Part shown: positions 36,201-45,268 of the stretch, one piece after another | Numbering within the stretch: the first letter of the stretch is position 1 | Layout of the letters: every line of letters begins with the position of its first letter | Assembly (NCBI GenBank): GCA_959022495.1 | Contig: CAUEYX010000014.1 | Span: forward strand, 1 to 64,000 | DNA length: 64,000 nt | DNA from: an uncultured Lachnospiraceae bacterium | GTDB lineage: Bacteria > Bacillota > Clostridia > Lachnospirales > Lachnospiraceae | Direction of reading: 5' to 3' | Position numbers and translations under genes: made by a program | The notes under the pieces: generated by a model | Databases searched by the model: none | Seen by the model: only the letters and a program-made list of their open reading frames with translations | Told to the model about the DNA's origin: nothing

Positions 36201-38657
36201 TCGGTAGATACCATCCATCGGCACGTCTCCGGTTATTGTAATGGAATCTCCTATTTTATTTGCACTTACTTTTACCCATCCGCCGGCGCTGGCTCCGTCA
36301 TTATAAACATCAGACTTCAAGCCTTCTGACAATTCGTACGCGTGTTCTGCCTCTATTTTCACCTCAGCCTTTTCAATCACTTCCGGCTCTGACAGAGAGT
36401 TCTCTTTCGTAACAATACGCACGCATCCATATGCCGGAACAGAGAATGTAACCTTTCCCTCCTCTTCCCTCAGCTGGTCTGAAAAATCCTCTTCCTTATG
36501 CCAGATATCGTCTTCGTCATAATACCCGATCTCCGCACAGAGCACATCTTCCGATTCCGCATTATTAAATACGAATGTGTTTTTCTCCTTTGCGGCCAAA
36601 AAAGCAATCTCATCTTCATTTTTATTTACTGCAATCCCCACCCCATTATCCTGTGTTTTAAATGTGATTCCTTTATTTCCAAGAACCTCGTTCTGCGTAT
36701 AATTATCCGCGCCTGAGGAAACAGCATTGAAATAGACAAGCTGGCTGCCCCCTGCTTCACCCGGTGTTTTTGTCGCAAGGTCAAATCCAATCTTCTTCAG
36801 CATATTGTTGGTCCTGCCAAGGGCAGTCACCACTGCTTCTTCCCCGGTTTCGTCTGCCCCTCTAAATGGCGAAAACTGCTTTTTCTCCTTGTCATATGAA
36901 TAAATCTCACATCCATCCGCGCTGGCCGCATCATAGATCGTCACATAAGAGCCGCCTGATAGAGCGGCAAGTACATCTTCCGCAAGGTACAGACCATCCT
37001 CCCGGGCGTCTTTCTGTCCCAGTTCCATCATCATTGTCAGGTTCTTTCCCTGGGCAAACTGACTGCCCGCCGTGCCTTCTGTTGCAAGCTGAGATGGCGT
37101 CTTACGGTAGTGGTCAATCCCTATGAAATCGATCGAGGTCTTTCCTTCTCCCCTCATTTTTTCATTATACGCTACACCTTCTACATCCGCGCTTTCATCA
37201 AGATTGACTCTTGTCCATACGGGATGCGCGGACGTTTTCACTGCTTCCGCGAGATTATTATTGTATTCCCACATAGTAATTTCTCGGAATTCCTTATCAC
37301 TTACACCCAGCTTTTCCTGCTTTGTAACGCATGTATCGCACATACAGTGTTCTGTCTTTTTGCTCCCGTGAAGTCTTCCGACTCCCGGCTCGTTAGACAC
37401 CTGGCACCCGATCACCGTGTCAGCATTACTCAGAGAACCAATATGGTCGAACACCGCTTTTACCGCGGCCGCCTCCAGCTCCCTGAGCCCTTCATCATTC
37501 TTACACATTATGTAGTTATAAAGCCCGGTTGTATTCCCTGCTTCCGTCTTCTTTAAAAGAGGGGTCCCCGCCTGGTCATCATCTAACGTTTTTTGATAAT
37601 TCATCTGTACATGGACCGGTACCCTCTCATCAGAACTAATGCTGCACGTATCAGTTCCAAACCACAGCACTTCAAATTTCATCCCTGCATTGTCCGCAAA
37701 ACGAATCGCATTGTCCAGCACCGTAAAATCATATTCTTGTGCGTCCGAATAGACAAGCTGCGGTCTTGCGTCCAGTCCATCTGTATTATTGTCATCAAAA
37801 TCACCCAGCTTGATCATCTCATCTTTTACATCATCTGATATTTTGAACGCAAAAGAGACGGTCCCGTCCTTTGCCCACTCAGATGTCTTTATAAATTCTG
37901 AAACATTAAAATCATAGTAATTTTTTTCGTCAATTGTATCCCAGTCCTCCGTCCGAGCCGCCTTGATTACGCCTTCTCCCCCGAGATTATACCCATTCAC
38001 GCGTCCGGGTGCATTATTCCATGTAATCGTATCCCGGCTCCAGCTGTCATCTTCCAAGGCATATACTTCGATTCTCCTCCCGTTTTTCATGGCATCCCTG
38101 TTGTACACCCGGATCTTTGCACCGTCTATCTCTTCCTGGGTCATATCTGCTATCGTAAACTTCACATATCCAAGCGCCTGCCTGCTTTCATCATCCGAAT
38201 ACTGCAGCTGTATTCCGCTCGGATTGTCATTATACACTTTATCCGCGTTTTCCCCTCCATATACGAATGCGCTCTCTACTGCGGCAGTCTGATGATTGGG
38301 CTGTACATCCGTCCAGCGGATCTGGCTGTTTGCCACTGTAAATCCGTCGTCTGCCGCAATCTGGAAAAGCTCTTCTAATTCTTTGTCCGAACACGCATAA
38401 TTCGGATCATCCTTTAACTTATCAATACGGATCTGTATCCCATTATACCAGAATGGCTTTCCATCAACCTCAAGAACAGCTGTCCTTGAATACTGCGGGT
38501 TGTCAATTGCTACCTGTGAGACTGTTCCTGACCTGTTTCCATCCACAGATGCAAAAGCTGTGTCTGATGGCAGCAGGAACAAATTGGCTGTCAGTGTACC
38601 CAAAAGTACTGTTGACAGAATTCGTCCTCTTTTTTTCTCCCTGTTCCGTTTTGACAT
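33291..38657 (-). CDS. Giant secreted surface hydrolase: glycosidase, CBMs, SGNH esterase, FIVAR
   Basis: About 1,788 residues. In order: signal peptide (LSTVLLGTLTANLFLLP...AFA); a TIM-barrel glycosidase resembling GH42/DUF4978 types (FWYNGIQIRIDKL, catalytic-type CQVSNEPG near residue 420) interrupted by a CBM96-like module with TITWNNAPG; a CBM6/35-like module (IEAEHAYELSE, near 785); FIVAR repeats; a second jelly-roll; an SGNH/GDSL esterase (IIAFGDSIIDG near 1265, GGTNDA, THPNF); more FIVAR repeats; a Pro/Ser linker; and a C-terminal QTGD, hydrophobic helix and basic tail, like a degenerate sortase signal. Probably removes sugars and acetyl groups from host or dietary glycans. The ATG at 38657 follows GAGAGGGAAG; the TTG at 38678 is less likely. 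Confidence 0.82.
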   Translation of the reverse strand: MSKRNREKKRGRILSTVLLGTLTANLFLLPSDTAFASVDGNRSGTVSQVAIDNPQYSRTAVLEVDGKPFWYNGIQIRIDKLKDDPNYACSDKELEELFQIAADDGFTVANSQIRWTDVQPNHQTAAVESAFVYGGENADKVYNDNPSGIQLQYSDDESRQALGYVKFTIADMTQEEIDGAKIRVYNRDAMKNGRRIEVYALEDDSWSRDTITWNNAPGRVNGYNLGGEGVIKAARTEDWDTIDEKNYYDFNVSEFIKTSEWAKDGTVSFAFKISDDVKDEMIKLGDFDDNNTDGLDARPQLVYSDAQEYDFTVLDNAIRFADNAGMKFEVLWFGTDTCSISSDERVPVHVQMNYQKTLDDDQAGTPLLKKTEAGNTTGLYNYIMCKNDEGLRELEAAAVKAVFDHIGSLSNADTVIGCQVSNEPGVGRLHGSKKTEHCMCDTCVTKQEKLGVSDKEFREITMWEYNNNLAEAVKTSAHPVWTRVNLDESADVEGVAYNEKMRGEGKTSIDFIGIDHYRKTPSQLATEGTAGSQFAQGKNLTMMMELGQKDAREDGLYLAEDVLAALSGGSYVTIYDAASADGCEIYSYDKEKKQFSPFRGADETGEEAVVTALGRTNNMLKKIGFDLATKTPGEAGGSQLVYFNAVSSGADNYTQNEVLGNKGITFKTQDNGVGIAVNKNEDEIAFLAAKEKNTFVFNNAESEDVLCAEIGYYDEDDIWHKEEDFSDQLREEEGKVTFSVPAYGCVRIVTKENSLSEPEVIEKAEVKIEAEHAYELSEGLKSDVYNDGASAGGWVKVSANKIGDSITITGDVPMDGIYRIDTCYKKSSDRATVQLAVDGKPLGTPLDMNKGNGTFPIVSSGETALTKGTHEFTYTVTGKTGKLYILPLDYVYLTRTGNYVDVSELKKIYDEYSQIEQGNYTDDSWKKFQTALKNAESLLGEEEPSSSSVKTQIQLLKNAFDALLIKTDKEKAELYEELENLVKEAEEEQAKIESYTEDNRNILNAAIEEARKALVDKGDPAVSAEYVATAVWKMRTALDEFKKTAVKVPDGVLLIDENFDKISGNFGFDKGASITDGRLRITEGMENEDTSIKKFDYTVQGQSSVDIVFDWSSDIPEDRGKTGLDFRDTYGRLIFALCGCGNETDKTYELRYSTNGAASDSSRTAPEPSWNKLELIPNQIYRIQISADFNQKKTDIIIWDSEGKILVSEETGTTASNLAKMVSMSYWTIAKNGTVYPAVQSIDNFKVYGAQGAGEYPLAGKRIIAFGDSIIDGHLYKAAGFVEFTAEKEGMVIERNYANNGARIMPGSVVDENGLGGTILDCQVLEAADDGCDPDYIIFDGGTNDAYPEIMDKLGTVSSTGTDTFAGAFRSTISAMQENWPDARIIYTAVHKLGSRDKDVQTALHELETAICEDMGVTVANAYDECALDTSIDEMRLKYSFDALDSGNIPIPGEGEKATGTHPNFLAIEEFYVPLLSSTLRETVNTPEPVSRKTLEYFLNRAKEHKADGDADGCVESVRALLDEAIAEGETVMADGSATKEEVMNAAFKLMKAIQALDMKAGDKTDLEMAVGLGCMIDLSGYVEAGQKEFVNALAAAEEVLRDGDAMQSEVDEAWNILVDAMEGLRLKADKAVLEELLKEVSELDPGRYTEQSAAVFRTALASAQAVAADDTLSSDEQQTVDDAVEALRRAEEGLIVKGGETGDPSDPAKPPKPTESSNSAEPSKSAGTSNSEDLSSKNVSQGGMQADDVPDTEAVQTGDSADIIFYLVLLFGAGTVFTAVYKNRMVK

Positions 38658-38678
38658 GAAACTTCCCTCTCTTTCCAA

Positions 38679-38924
38679 TATTTTTAAAATTATTTTATAT
38701 CTCAGAAAACGAATGCAGAATACAAAAAGTCGACTTATAATCCAGAAAAATCCGACTTATTTCTAAATAACTCATGGAATATACCATTATTTTTTGATAT
38801 TTTTACGTAAAAGCAAGTTTTTTCGGAGAGTTTCACACCAATCAAAAACACCGGCTGAAACCGAATATTATTCATCCGATCCTGCCGATGCTTTTTGTTA
38901 CTTTATTTATATTTGCCTGCAGCT
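38679..38924 (-). promoter_or_regulatory. Regulatory leader of the surface hydrolase gene
   Basis: AT-rich. CGACTTAT occurs twice, 22 bp apart (38731-38738 and 38753-38760), two helical turns, and the first copy is part of the palindrome AAGTCGACTT. This fits a dimeric regulator site before the minus-strand start. No gene is seen here. Confidence 0.4.
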
Positions 38925-40178
38925 CTACTCGTACAGCATTCCCTGTACGGACTCATCCTCCATATTTTCCTGATCCACCCATGTATACCCGGTATCTACT
39001 ACCGCCTCGTTGCCGATCTCAAGCACCGTGCGCGCCGCCGCAACCACAGCAGCGTATCCCATGCCAAAAGGATTCTGTACAATCAAGCCGTCAATCTCTC
39101 CATTTTTAAGTGCCTGTACCTGCTCTTTGCCCGTATCAAAGCCTGCAAGAGCGATATCCTCCGTCTTTTCCATATGTCTGAGGGTCTCCAGTCCCAGCAT
39201 AACAGCATCCGCATTGGTCCCGAAGCACCCCTTCAGGTCCGAATGTTTTGACAGATAATACGCCACAGCCTCCTCGTCGCTCATGCCGCCGGCAATGGAA
39301 TCGATATCCTCCAGCCTTGTCCGCGCTTCCTCGGACATCCCTTCCTCATTTTCCGCGTCAGAGCCGAGTCCGGATGCCGCCTCAGTCCACGCGGCAAGTT
39401 CTTCTGCCGTAACGCCCAGCTCCTCTGCCGCTGCCTGACGCTTCATCTCATCAAGCTGGTCCATGTAGATCGTTTCTACGAGGGTCACCCCGGGATGTGA
39501 CGCTGAAAGTTCATTCCGAAATGCCTCCGCGCGCTCCCTGGCGTTCCCTGATACAGAATCCTGTACGATGAGGGCTGCTTCGCCGCTTTCCCCCATGGCG
39601 CCGCAGAGCTTCTGCGCCCCTGCGGCCGCTGCCTCGGCATTGTCTGTCATACAGGTGCACTGAATCCCCTGATAACTATTTCCCGAATCAAAAGCAACGA
39701 TTGAAATGCCATTTCCAATTGCAAGGTCAAACTGGACTGCCGACGAATCCTCGTCTATGCTGGCAATGGCAATCACGTCAGGATAACGGGACATCTCCTC
39801 ATCAAGAATATTCACCTGTTCGTCAATATCTTCGTTGTCTGCCGGGGCATTGAAAAGGACTTTGATCTTATCATCCCCGGTGTATCCCAGCCTCTCATTC
39901 ATATCATCCGCAGCCTGCTGTACCCCCGCCTGCACCTGCTTCCAGTAAGGAGAATTCTCCATCTTGCCGATGACCGAAATATACGTCCCCGGCTCCAAGT
40001 CCAGATCATCTACCGTCCCATATACAGCGGGAGAAATCATACTCAGCTTTGGCTGCCACTCCGGCACCTGATTCTGCTCTCCCGTAAACACATCATCTGT
40101 ATCCTGCGCGCTGCATGCACAGATTCCCATAGCAGCGCAGACAGCCAGAGACACAGCCGCAATCAATCTCTTTTTCAT
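38925..40178 (-). CDS. Sugar-binding lipoprotein, type 1 periplasmic-binding fold
   Basis: 417 residues with a lipoprotein signal (AAMGICAC|S). The fold is RbsB/Peripla_BP_4-like: YISVIGKMENSPYWKQVQAG at the start of lobe 1, a hinge segment IVAFDSGNSYQG, and GCFGTNADAVMLG in lobe 2. A charged insertion near residues 235-300 (LGVTAEELAAWTEA...) is longer than usual. No permease or ATPase gene is adjacent, so it is an orphan that may feed a distant transporter or a sensor. GGAGGAAGAAC precedes the ATG. Confidence 0.88.
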   Translation of the reverse strand: MKKRLIAAVSLAVCAAMGICACSAQDTDDVFTGEQNQVPEWQPKLSMISPAVYGTVDDLDLEPGTYISVIGKMENSPYWKQVQAGVQQAADDMNERLGYTGDDKIKVLFNAPADNEDIDEQVNILDEEMSRYPDVIAIASIDEDSSAVQFDLAIGNGISIVAFDSGNSYQGIQCTCMTDNAEAAAAGAQKLCGAMGESGEAALIVQDSVSGNARERAEAFRNELSASHPGVTLVETIYMDQLDEMKRQAAAEELGVTAEELAAWTEAASGLGSDAENEEGMSEEARTRLEDIDSIAGGMSDEEAVAYYLSKHSDLKGCFGTNADAVMLGLETLRHMEKTEDIALAGFDTGKEQVQALKNGEIDGLIVQNPFGMGYAAVVAAARTVLEIGNEAVVDTGYTWVDQENMEDESVQGMLYE

Positions 40179-40462
40179 GTTCTTCCTCCATCATGTTCAA
40201 AATTCCCCTCAATAACTGATTCTATCCCGTCTCAGTACAATTTCCCTGCATTATCTTTTTATCATACACCAAAAAATCAAAAAAATATGTGAATTTTTCC
40301 TAAAATTTCATCCGGATTCAGAAACCGGCTTTCTGTATAATCTATGAAACGCGGCTTTCCACAGTTCACCGCTCTCACAAGCGGCTGTACTGCGCCGGCG
40401 CTCCCCTGCTTCGTGCCGGAACGGCAGATGACAGGTACTAAATTTAGAACATTCGAAACACT
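40179..40462. other. Intergenic region without recognised gene
   Basis: An AT-rich part next to the lipoprotein start is followed by a GC-rich stretch (about 40330-40440). I see no open frame with a ribosome site and no repeat. Confidence 0.4.
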
Positions 40463-40491
40463 TGTATATTCGTTTTGATTGTATTAAAATA
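40463..40491 (+). promoter_or_regulatory. Ferredoxin promoter
   Basis: TTGTAT (40463-40468), a 17-nt spacer and TAAAAT (40486-40491), 57 bp before the ATG. Confidence 0.6.
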
Positions 40492-40547
40492 AGGATATCG
40501 AAAGGGGACATTCCTTTTCGGAAATCCAAAGAAGGAGGATACATACT

Positions 40548-40718
40548 ATGGCACACGTAATCAGTGATGAATGTGTAAGCTGTGGTTCTTGCGAAGGCGA
40601 ATGCCCGGTAGGCGCTATCTCTGAAGGCGATGGCAAATACGAAATCGATGCTGATGCCTGCGTAGATTGCGGAGCATGCGAAGCTGCCTGTCCGACAGGT
40701 GCTATCTCAGCAGAGTAA
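40548..40718 (+). CDS. 2[4Fe-4S] ferredoxin
   Basis: 56 residues beginning MAHVISDECVSCGSCEGECP, with a second cluster motif CVDCGACEAACP. The two CxxCxxCxxxCP sites and the length are those of clostridial ferredoxin, a soluble low-potential electron carrier for hydrogenases and pyruvate:ferredoxin oxidoreductase. AAGGAGG precedes the ATG. Monocistronic with its own promoter and a strong terminator. Codons look highly biased, consistent with high expression. Confidence 0.96.
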   Translation: MAHVISDECVSCGSCEGECPVGAISEGDGKYEIDADACVDCGACEAACPTGAISAE

Positions 40719-40748
40719 TGATATAAAATCGCAAAGTGATCACAAGCA

Positions 40749-40779
40749 AAAAGCACTGTCCGGCACGGACAGTGCTTTT
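40749..40779. terminator. Bidirectional terminator
   Basis: A 13-bp perfect stem (AAAAGCACTGTCC with GGACAGTGCTTTT, 5-nt loop) has T-tracts on both strands. It ends the ferredoxin gene and the convergent permease operon. Confidence 0.9.
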
Positions 40780-40785
40780 CTCAGC

Positions 40786-43188
40786 TTATCCCAGCGCTCC
40801 GATCGTGTCTGCCACTGACATCTCCCTGATCCGGCGCGCAGGTCCGGCCACCGCCGCAAGGGCAGACAGCACAATAAGCAGAAATATCACGGCAATGGCG
40901 GACAGCGGCGGCTCCCACGGAGTCCCCCACCGGCTGGTCACCAGCCAGCCATAGATCTTCCAGTTCAATAAAAGCCCTGCCGCGCAGCCCGTAATAATGC
41001 CGCTCACCACATAAGACGCCGCTTCTGCCGCCACCATGTGTACCAGCTGGCCTGTGCTCATGCCGACTGCCCGCATGGTCCCGTACTGCCTGAGCTTTGC
41101 GGATACACTCATGGAAATGCTATTGATGATATTAAATACGGATATAAGAGCGATCACCACAAGAAAGCCGTAAAGAAACAAAGCAAAGGAAAAATATCCG
41201 CCCCTTACCTCGCTGTTTCCCTGCCGATTATCTTCCACGGTAAAGGAATCCCCCGCCAGGGTGCGGATACGTTCTGCATCTTTGTCTTCCGCGCCGCGTT
41301 TCAACTGGAGATCAATCTCCGCGTAATCCGTCTGCCCGGTCAATTCTCTGAAAAGCTCTTCCGAGCAGATCAAGATCACGGAGTCCTCCGATCCGTGAAA
41401 TACGCTCTCATTGAGCACGCCGGACACAGACGCTTTCACTGTCCCGGACGGCAGGTCAGCCCGGATCTCATCCCCTGGGGAAAACTGGTGCGCCGCATCC
41501 ATCTGAACCGCAAGCACACCTTTTCCCTTTTCTGCATCTTCCAGAGATCCCTCTGCCAGGGAGTCTTCCGCCCATTCAAACTGATTCTCCTCGTAGGACA
41601 CCAGATCGACCTGAAATTCTTCCTCTCCCACACGGGCAGTCACTGCCCGGACAATGCTCCTTCCGTAAACCTTTTTTACCGCCGGATCATCCTTAATCTC
41701 CTCCGCCAGGGCCCGCGGCACAGAACAAGTCTGGTCCGCACTTATGATGGACATGTCCGGCGCCGACGGACGCAGGGGCTTGATGGCATGGTTCATAAAA
41801 TCCAGCGCGGGAGTAAAACTTAAGAACAGGATAATGCTGAAAGCAAATGAGCCTGTCATCAGGAAGAAATTCTTCCTGCTCCCCGTCGCGTGATGGATTC
41901 CGAGAGCTGTCTCCACCGGCAGGAACCTGGTGTTCGCTGCTCTGCGGACCGCCTGCGTGCCCCCTGCATTCCCGGAAACCGCGGTCAGAGGCGGTACTTT
42001 GGCCGCTCTCTCTGCCGGGGAACGCGCCGCGAGAAGGACCGTCACCAGACCAATCAAAACACCCGCGATGATCCCCGGGACGCTGACTCCGAATACCGGC
42101 ATTCCAGAGAAAAAGCTGGGACTGAGAGCCTTGAGCATGGCGCAGAGCCCCCATACAACAAGGATACTCATAGCCACACCTGCAGGAATGGCAGTCCTGC
42201 ACCAATTCAGCGCCTCCCTGCGCACCATCCGGCGCACCTGCCGCCGGTCCGCCCCCAGGCAGCGCATCATCCCGAAGAACCGGGTTCTTCGTGCCACACT
42301 GCTGTTCATGCTGGCAGAGATCATCAGTACCCCTGCCGCTGCCACCAGCACTGCCAGGACAGCCGCCGTACCGTAAAGTCCTGTCATGGATGAATCGCGG
42401 CTCTGAAACTGAAGAGCCAGCAGTTTGGCGTTCAGCCCGGCGCTGTTCCGGTCGATGGAGAGCTGAGCGCAGATATCTTCAACGGTCTTCTCCACTCTGC
42501 AGAGCGGGCTGAACCGCGCCAGAAGCATCCGGTCCTGTGAATTCCCCAAGCCGGCAGATTCATCAAACGCCCGGGTATTCACGAACAGCACCACACCGTC
42601 CCGGCTGTTCAGAGAGTCCGTATCCTCCAAAATCCCTGTTATTTCAAAGGACAATTCTTCTCCCTCCGGCGTCTTCAGCGCCACCTGATCCCCTTTCCGC
42701 GCACCCAGCCGCGCGCACGCGCTCTCCGTCACGGCCGCCTCATCCGCCCCTTTGGGGAAATGCCCTTCCTGTACCTTCACATAGGGCATTATATCGGTTA
42801 TATTACTGCTCATTCCAATGACCTGCGCATTTACCCCCTCCAGGGTGAGGCCTTCCTCTGTTCCCGGCTCCATCATGCTGCATAAGGCCGTATCCTGTAC
42901 CCCGGCCCTGGCCTGTATCAGCTCCTCCTGCTCCCGGGTAAGCCCCATGAACGCCGCCTGCCAGGCTCCGTTCTGCTGAATCACCTGATAAGTCTGGCTC
43001 CGGATCTCCATATCCGCCATGCTGAAGATTGACGCTGCCAGAAACACTGCCAGGATAATACAGATGCGGGTCATCCTGCTCTGCCTCCTGCGGGCCCCTG
43101 CCGAGATAGAGACGAGATCCAGATAATGTTTCATTTCTTTCTTCCCTGCCGATATGTGCCCTCTGCCAGGCTCACTTTGTTTTCTCAT
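40786..43188 (-). CDS. FtsX-type ABC permease, peptide-resistance module
   Basis: 800 residues: a first helix near residue 43, an extracytoplasmic domain, three helices (about 275-390), then a second half with the same order (helix near 440, extracytoplasmic domain, three C-terminal helices ending AAVAGPARRIREM). This is the duplicated FtsX/MacB-permease plan, without an attached ATPase. Start overlaps the ATPase stop (ATGA) and follows GGAGGTG. With the ATPase, kinase and regulator it resembles antimicrobial-peptide sensing and resistance loci. Confidence 0.88.
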   Translation of the reverse strand: MRKQSEPGRGHISAGKKEMKHYLDLVSISAGARRRQSRMTRICIILAVFLAASIFSMADMEIRSQTYQVIQQNGAWQAAFMGLTREQEELIQARAGVQDTALCSMMEPGTEEGLTLEGVNAQVIGMSSNITDIMPYVKVQEGHFPKGADEAAVTESACARLGARKGDQVALKTPEGEELSFEITGILEDTDSLNSRDGVVLFVNTRAFDESAGLGNSQDRMLLARFSPLCRVEKTVEDICAQLSIDRNSAGLNAKLLALQFQSRDSSMTGLYGTAAVLAVLVAAAGVLMISASMNSSVARRTRFFGMMRCLGADRRQVRRMVRREALNWCRTAIPAGVAMSILVVWGLCAMLKALSPSFFSGMPVFGVSVPGIIAGVLIGLVTVLLAARSPAERAAKVPPLTAVSGNAGGTQAVRRAANTRFLPVETALGIHHATGSRKNFFLMTGSFAFSIILFLSFTPALDFMNHAIKPLRPSAPDMSIISADQTCSVPRALAEEIKDDPAVKKVYGRSIVRAVTARVGEEEFQVDLVSYEENQFEWAEDSLAEGSLEDAEKGKGVLAVQMDAAHQFSPGDEIRADLPSGTVKASVSGVLNESVFHGSEDSVILICSEELFRELTGQTDYAEIDLQLKRGAEDKDAERIRTLAGDSFTVEDNRQGNSEVRGGYFSFALFLYGFLVVIALISVFNIINSISMSVSAKLRQYGTMRAVGMSTGQLVHMVAAEAASYVVSGIITGCAAGLLLNWKIYGWLVTSRWGTPWEPPLSAIAVIFLLIVLSALAAVAGPARRIREMSVADTIGALG

Positions 43189-43868
43189 GCGCGGACACCT
43201 CCCATATCGGACAGCCTGCCGTCCCGCACCCGGAATACCCGGTCCACTCCTGAAGCAAGATGTTCATTGTGCGTAATCATGAGGATCGTCTGCTGATAAT
43301 ACCGCGATGCCTTCATAAGCAGATCCAGCACATCCTGGCTGTTGCCGGAATCCAGGTTCCCTGTGGGCTCGTCCGCCAGGATCAGCATGGGCTGCATGAC
43401 AAGCGCGCGTCCGATGGCCACTCTCTGCTGCTGCCCGCCGGAGAGCTGTCCCGGCAGATGCCGCCTCCGGTCAGCAAGCCCCAGCACCTCCAGGATCTCT
43501 TCGACTTTCTTTGGATCTGGTTTCTGATGGTCCAGAAGAAGAGGGAAAATAATGTTCTGTTCTACATTCAACTCCTCCACCAGCTGAAACGACTGAAACA
43601 CAAAACCGATATTCTGCCTGCGGAATGTGGTCCGCCGGTCTTCCTTCATGCGGAACAGGTCCTGGCCATCCAGCCACACGTTCCCTGAATCAGGCACGTC
43701 AAGTCCGCCGATACAGTTCAAAAGCGTGCTCTTTCCGGAACCGGACTCGCCCACCACCGCCGCGAACTCTCCTTTCTGGAGCGCGAATGACACATCTTTG
43801 AGGGCCTCCACCCTGGCTTCCCCGGAACCATAAGTCTTACACAGATGTTCTGTTCTCAATATTTCCAT
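43185..43868 (-). CDS. ABC transporter ATPase of the permease at 40.8 kb
   Basis: 227 residues, LolD/SalX class: Walker A GESGSGKST, signature LSGGQQQR and DEPTGNLDSGNS, with MITHNEHLA at the switch His. GGAAGGTG lies 8 nt before the ATG. Translationally coupled to the permease by a 4-nt overlap. Confidence 0.94.
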   Translation of the reverse strand: MEILRTEHLCKTYGSGEARVEALKDVSFALQKGEFAAVVGESGSGKSTLLNCIGGLDVPDSGNVWLDGQDLFRMKEDRRTTFRRQNIGFVFQSFQLVEELNVEQNIIFPLLLDHQKPDPKKVEEILEVLGLADRRRHLPGQLSGGQQQRVAIGRALVMQPMLILADEPTGNLDSGNSQDVLDLLMKASRYYQQTILMITHNEHLASGVDRVFRVRDGRLSDMGGVRA

Positions 43869-43954
43869 AATCCTGCACCTTCCTTTCGGGAAACAGTATA
43901 TCAGACGGATCTTACTGCCAGATGAATCCCGGCTGTCATCTCCTTACAATTCTG

Positions 43955-45268
43955 TCATCTTCTCCCTTTCTCCTGCTGTTCCCCGACGCAGTCCACTCTG
44001 GGACACCTGGGAAATCCCTTCTGGATTTCAAGTGCATCTGCTGGAGCATTGGGAAAAGAGATGGTAAATGCGGTTCCTTCTCCGGGGGTGCTCTCCACCG
44101 AGACCAGGCCTCCCTGTCCTTCCACAACGGACCTCACAAGAGGAAGCCCAAGTCCCACGCCCTGCGTATCGCTGCTTAGGCTGCTTCTGTAAAACCGCTT
44201 AAAGATATGATGGATATCCTGAGGCAGAATGCCGCTCCCATTGTCCTCTACCCGGAGCCGCGCCATGGCGGGCGTTTCCTTCCAGGACAATTTCACGTAT
44301 CCTCCGGCCCGCGTGTGATCCAATGCATTCTTCACCAGATTTCCCACTGCCTCCAAGGTCCACTCCCGGTCACACCAAATCAGCGTATCTGCTGTTCCCT
44401 CAAAAATCACTTCCTTATTCTCCCGTTCTGCGCGGGCTGTCAGATCCACGCACGCCTCCCTGGCCAGGTCCCCCGCATGCATGGCCTGCTTCTGAAACTG
44501 TACGCTCCCTGCATCCAGACGGGTCACACGCAGCAGCATCCGGATCAGCCGTTCCATGCGCTCCAGAGATTCCTCTGACTTCCCGGCAAACGTCCGCACC
44601 GTCTCTGTATCTTCCGGCTCGCCGGAGATGATCTCCGTATACATGCGCAGGGCAGCAAGCGGGGTCTTCAGCTGGTGGGAAATATCCGAGATCGTATCCT
44701 TCAGGAACACTTTGGCCTCTGCCTCGGATTCTCCTTTGGACTGAAGGGCGGTGGACAGCCGGTCCACTCTGCTGAAAAAAAGATGCAGCGCGCCTCTGCC
44801 TCCTCCTGCCAGCCGTTCTGAGAAGTTTCCCTCCGCGTACTGCCCCACGATCCGTGCCGCATTTTCATACGCCCCTTCTCTCTCCCTCAGATAGCAGAGC
44901 GCCCCCATCCAGAGCAGAATACACAGTGCGGCCCCGGCAGCCGTCAGGAAAAGCCCGCTCTCCAGCGCGCCTTCCCATGAAACTTCCGACAAAGCGGGGA
45001 GGAGCTCCTCCGTGTGTCCGATCCTGCGCAGCAGAGCTTCTCCTGACGGCATGGATTCCGTATTTTTAAAAGCCAGCGCCACGGTCCCTTCCGAAACGCC
45101 CTGTTCCAGCAAAAAGGATGCCGCCGTCCGCTCCCGGCGCAGGACGCTGTCCCTCACGCGGCTCTCCTGCATCACCCAGGAGATGAGAAAGACCGCCGCC
45201 AGCAGAAGGCAGAATACTCCCAGGAATGCAGCGTATCTCCGGTTCTGTCTGTCCTGCATCCACCTCAT
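43955..45268 (-). CDS. Sensor histidine kinase of the ABC module
   Basis: About 437 residues: two helices (about 12-31 and 110-128) around a small extracellular domain, a HAMP-like segment, the phospho-acceptor box ISHQLKTPLAALRMY and ATPase motifs NLVKNALDH, DNGSGILP and GVGLGLPLV. The ATG at 45268 overlaps the regulator stop by 4 nt and follows GGGAGG; the in-frame ATG at 45283 contains that site. The sensor has a real extracellular loop, unlike BceS-type kinases. Confidence 0.92.
   Translation of the reverse strand: MRWMQDRQNRRYAAFLGVFCLLLAAVFLISWVMQESRVRDSVLRRERTAASFLLEQGVSEGTVALAFKNTESMPSGEALLRRIGHTEELLPALSEVSWEGALESGLFLTAAGAALCILLWMGALCYLREREGAYENAARIVGQYAEGNFSERLAGGGRGALHLFFSRVDRLSTALQSKGESEAEAKVFLKDTISDISHQLKTPLAALRMYTEIISGEPEDTETVRTFAGKSEESLERMERLIRMLLRVTRLDAGSVQFQKQAMHAGDLAREACVDLTARAERENKEVIFEGTADTLIWCDREWTLEAVGNLVKNALDHTRAGGYVKLSWKETPAMARLRVEDNGSGILPQDIHHIFKRFYRSSLSSDTQGVGLGLPLVRSVVEGQGGLVSVESTPGEGTAFTISFPNAPADALEIQKGFPRCPRVDCVGEQQEKGRR

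Noticed and set aside
40484..40756. Minus-strand frame opposite the ferredoxin
   Set aside because: Ala/Ser/Pro-rich complement of the Cys/Gly-rich ferredoxin codons; no independent start.
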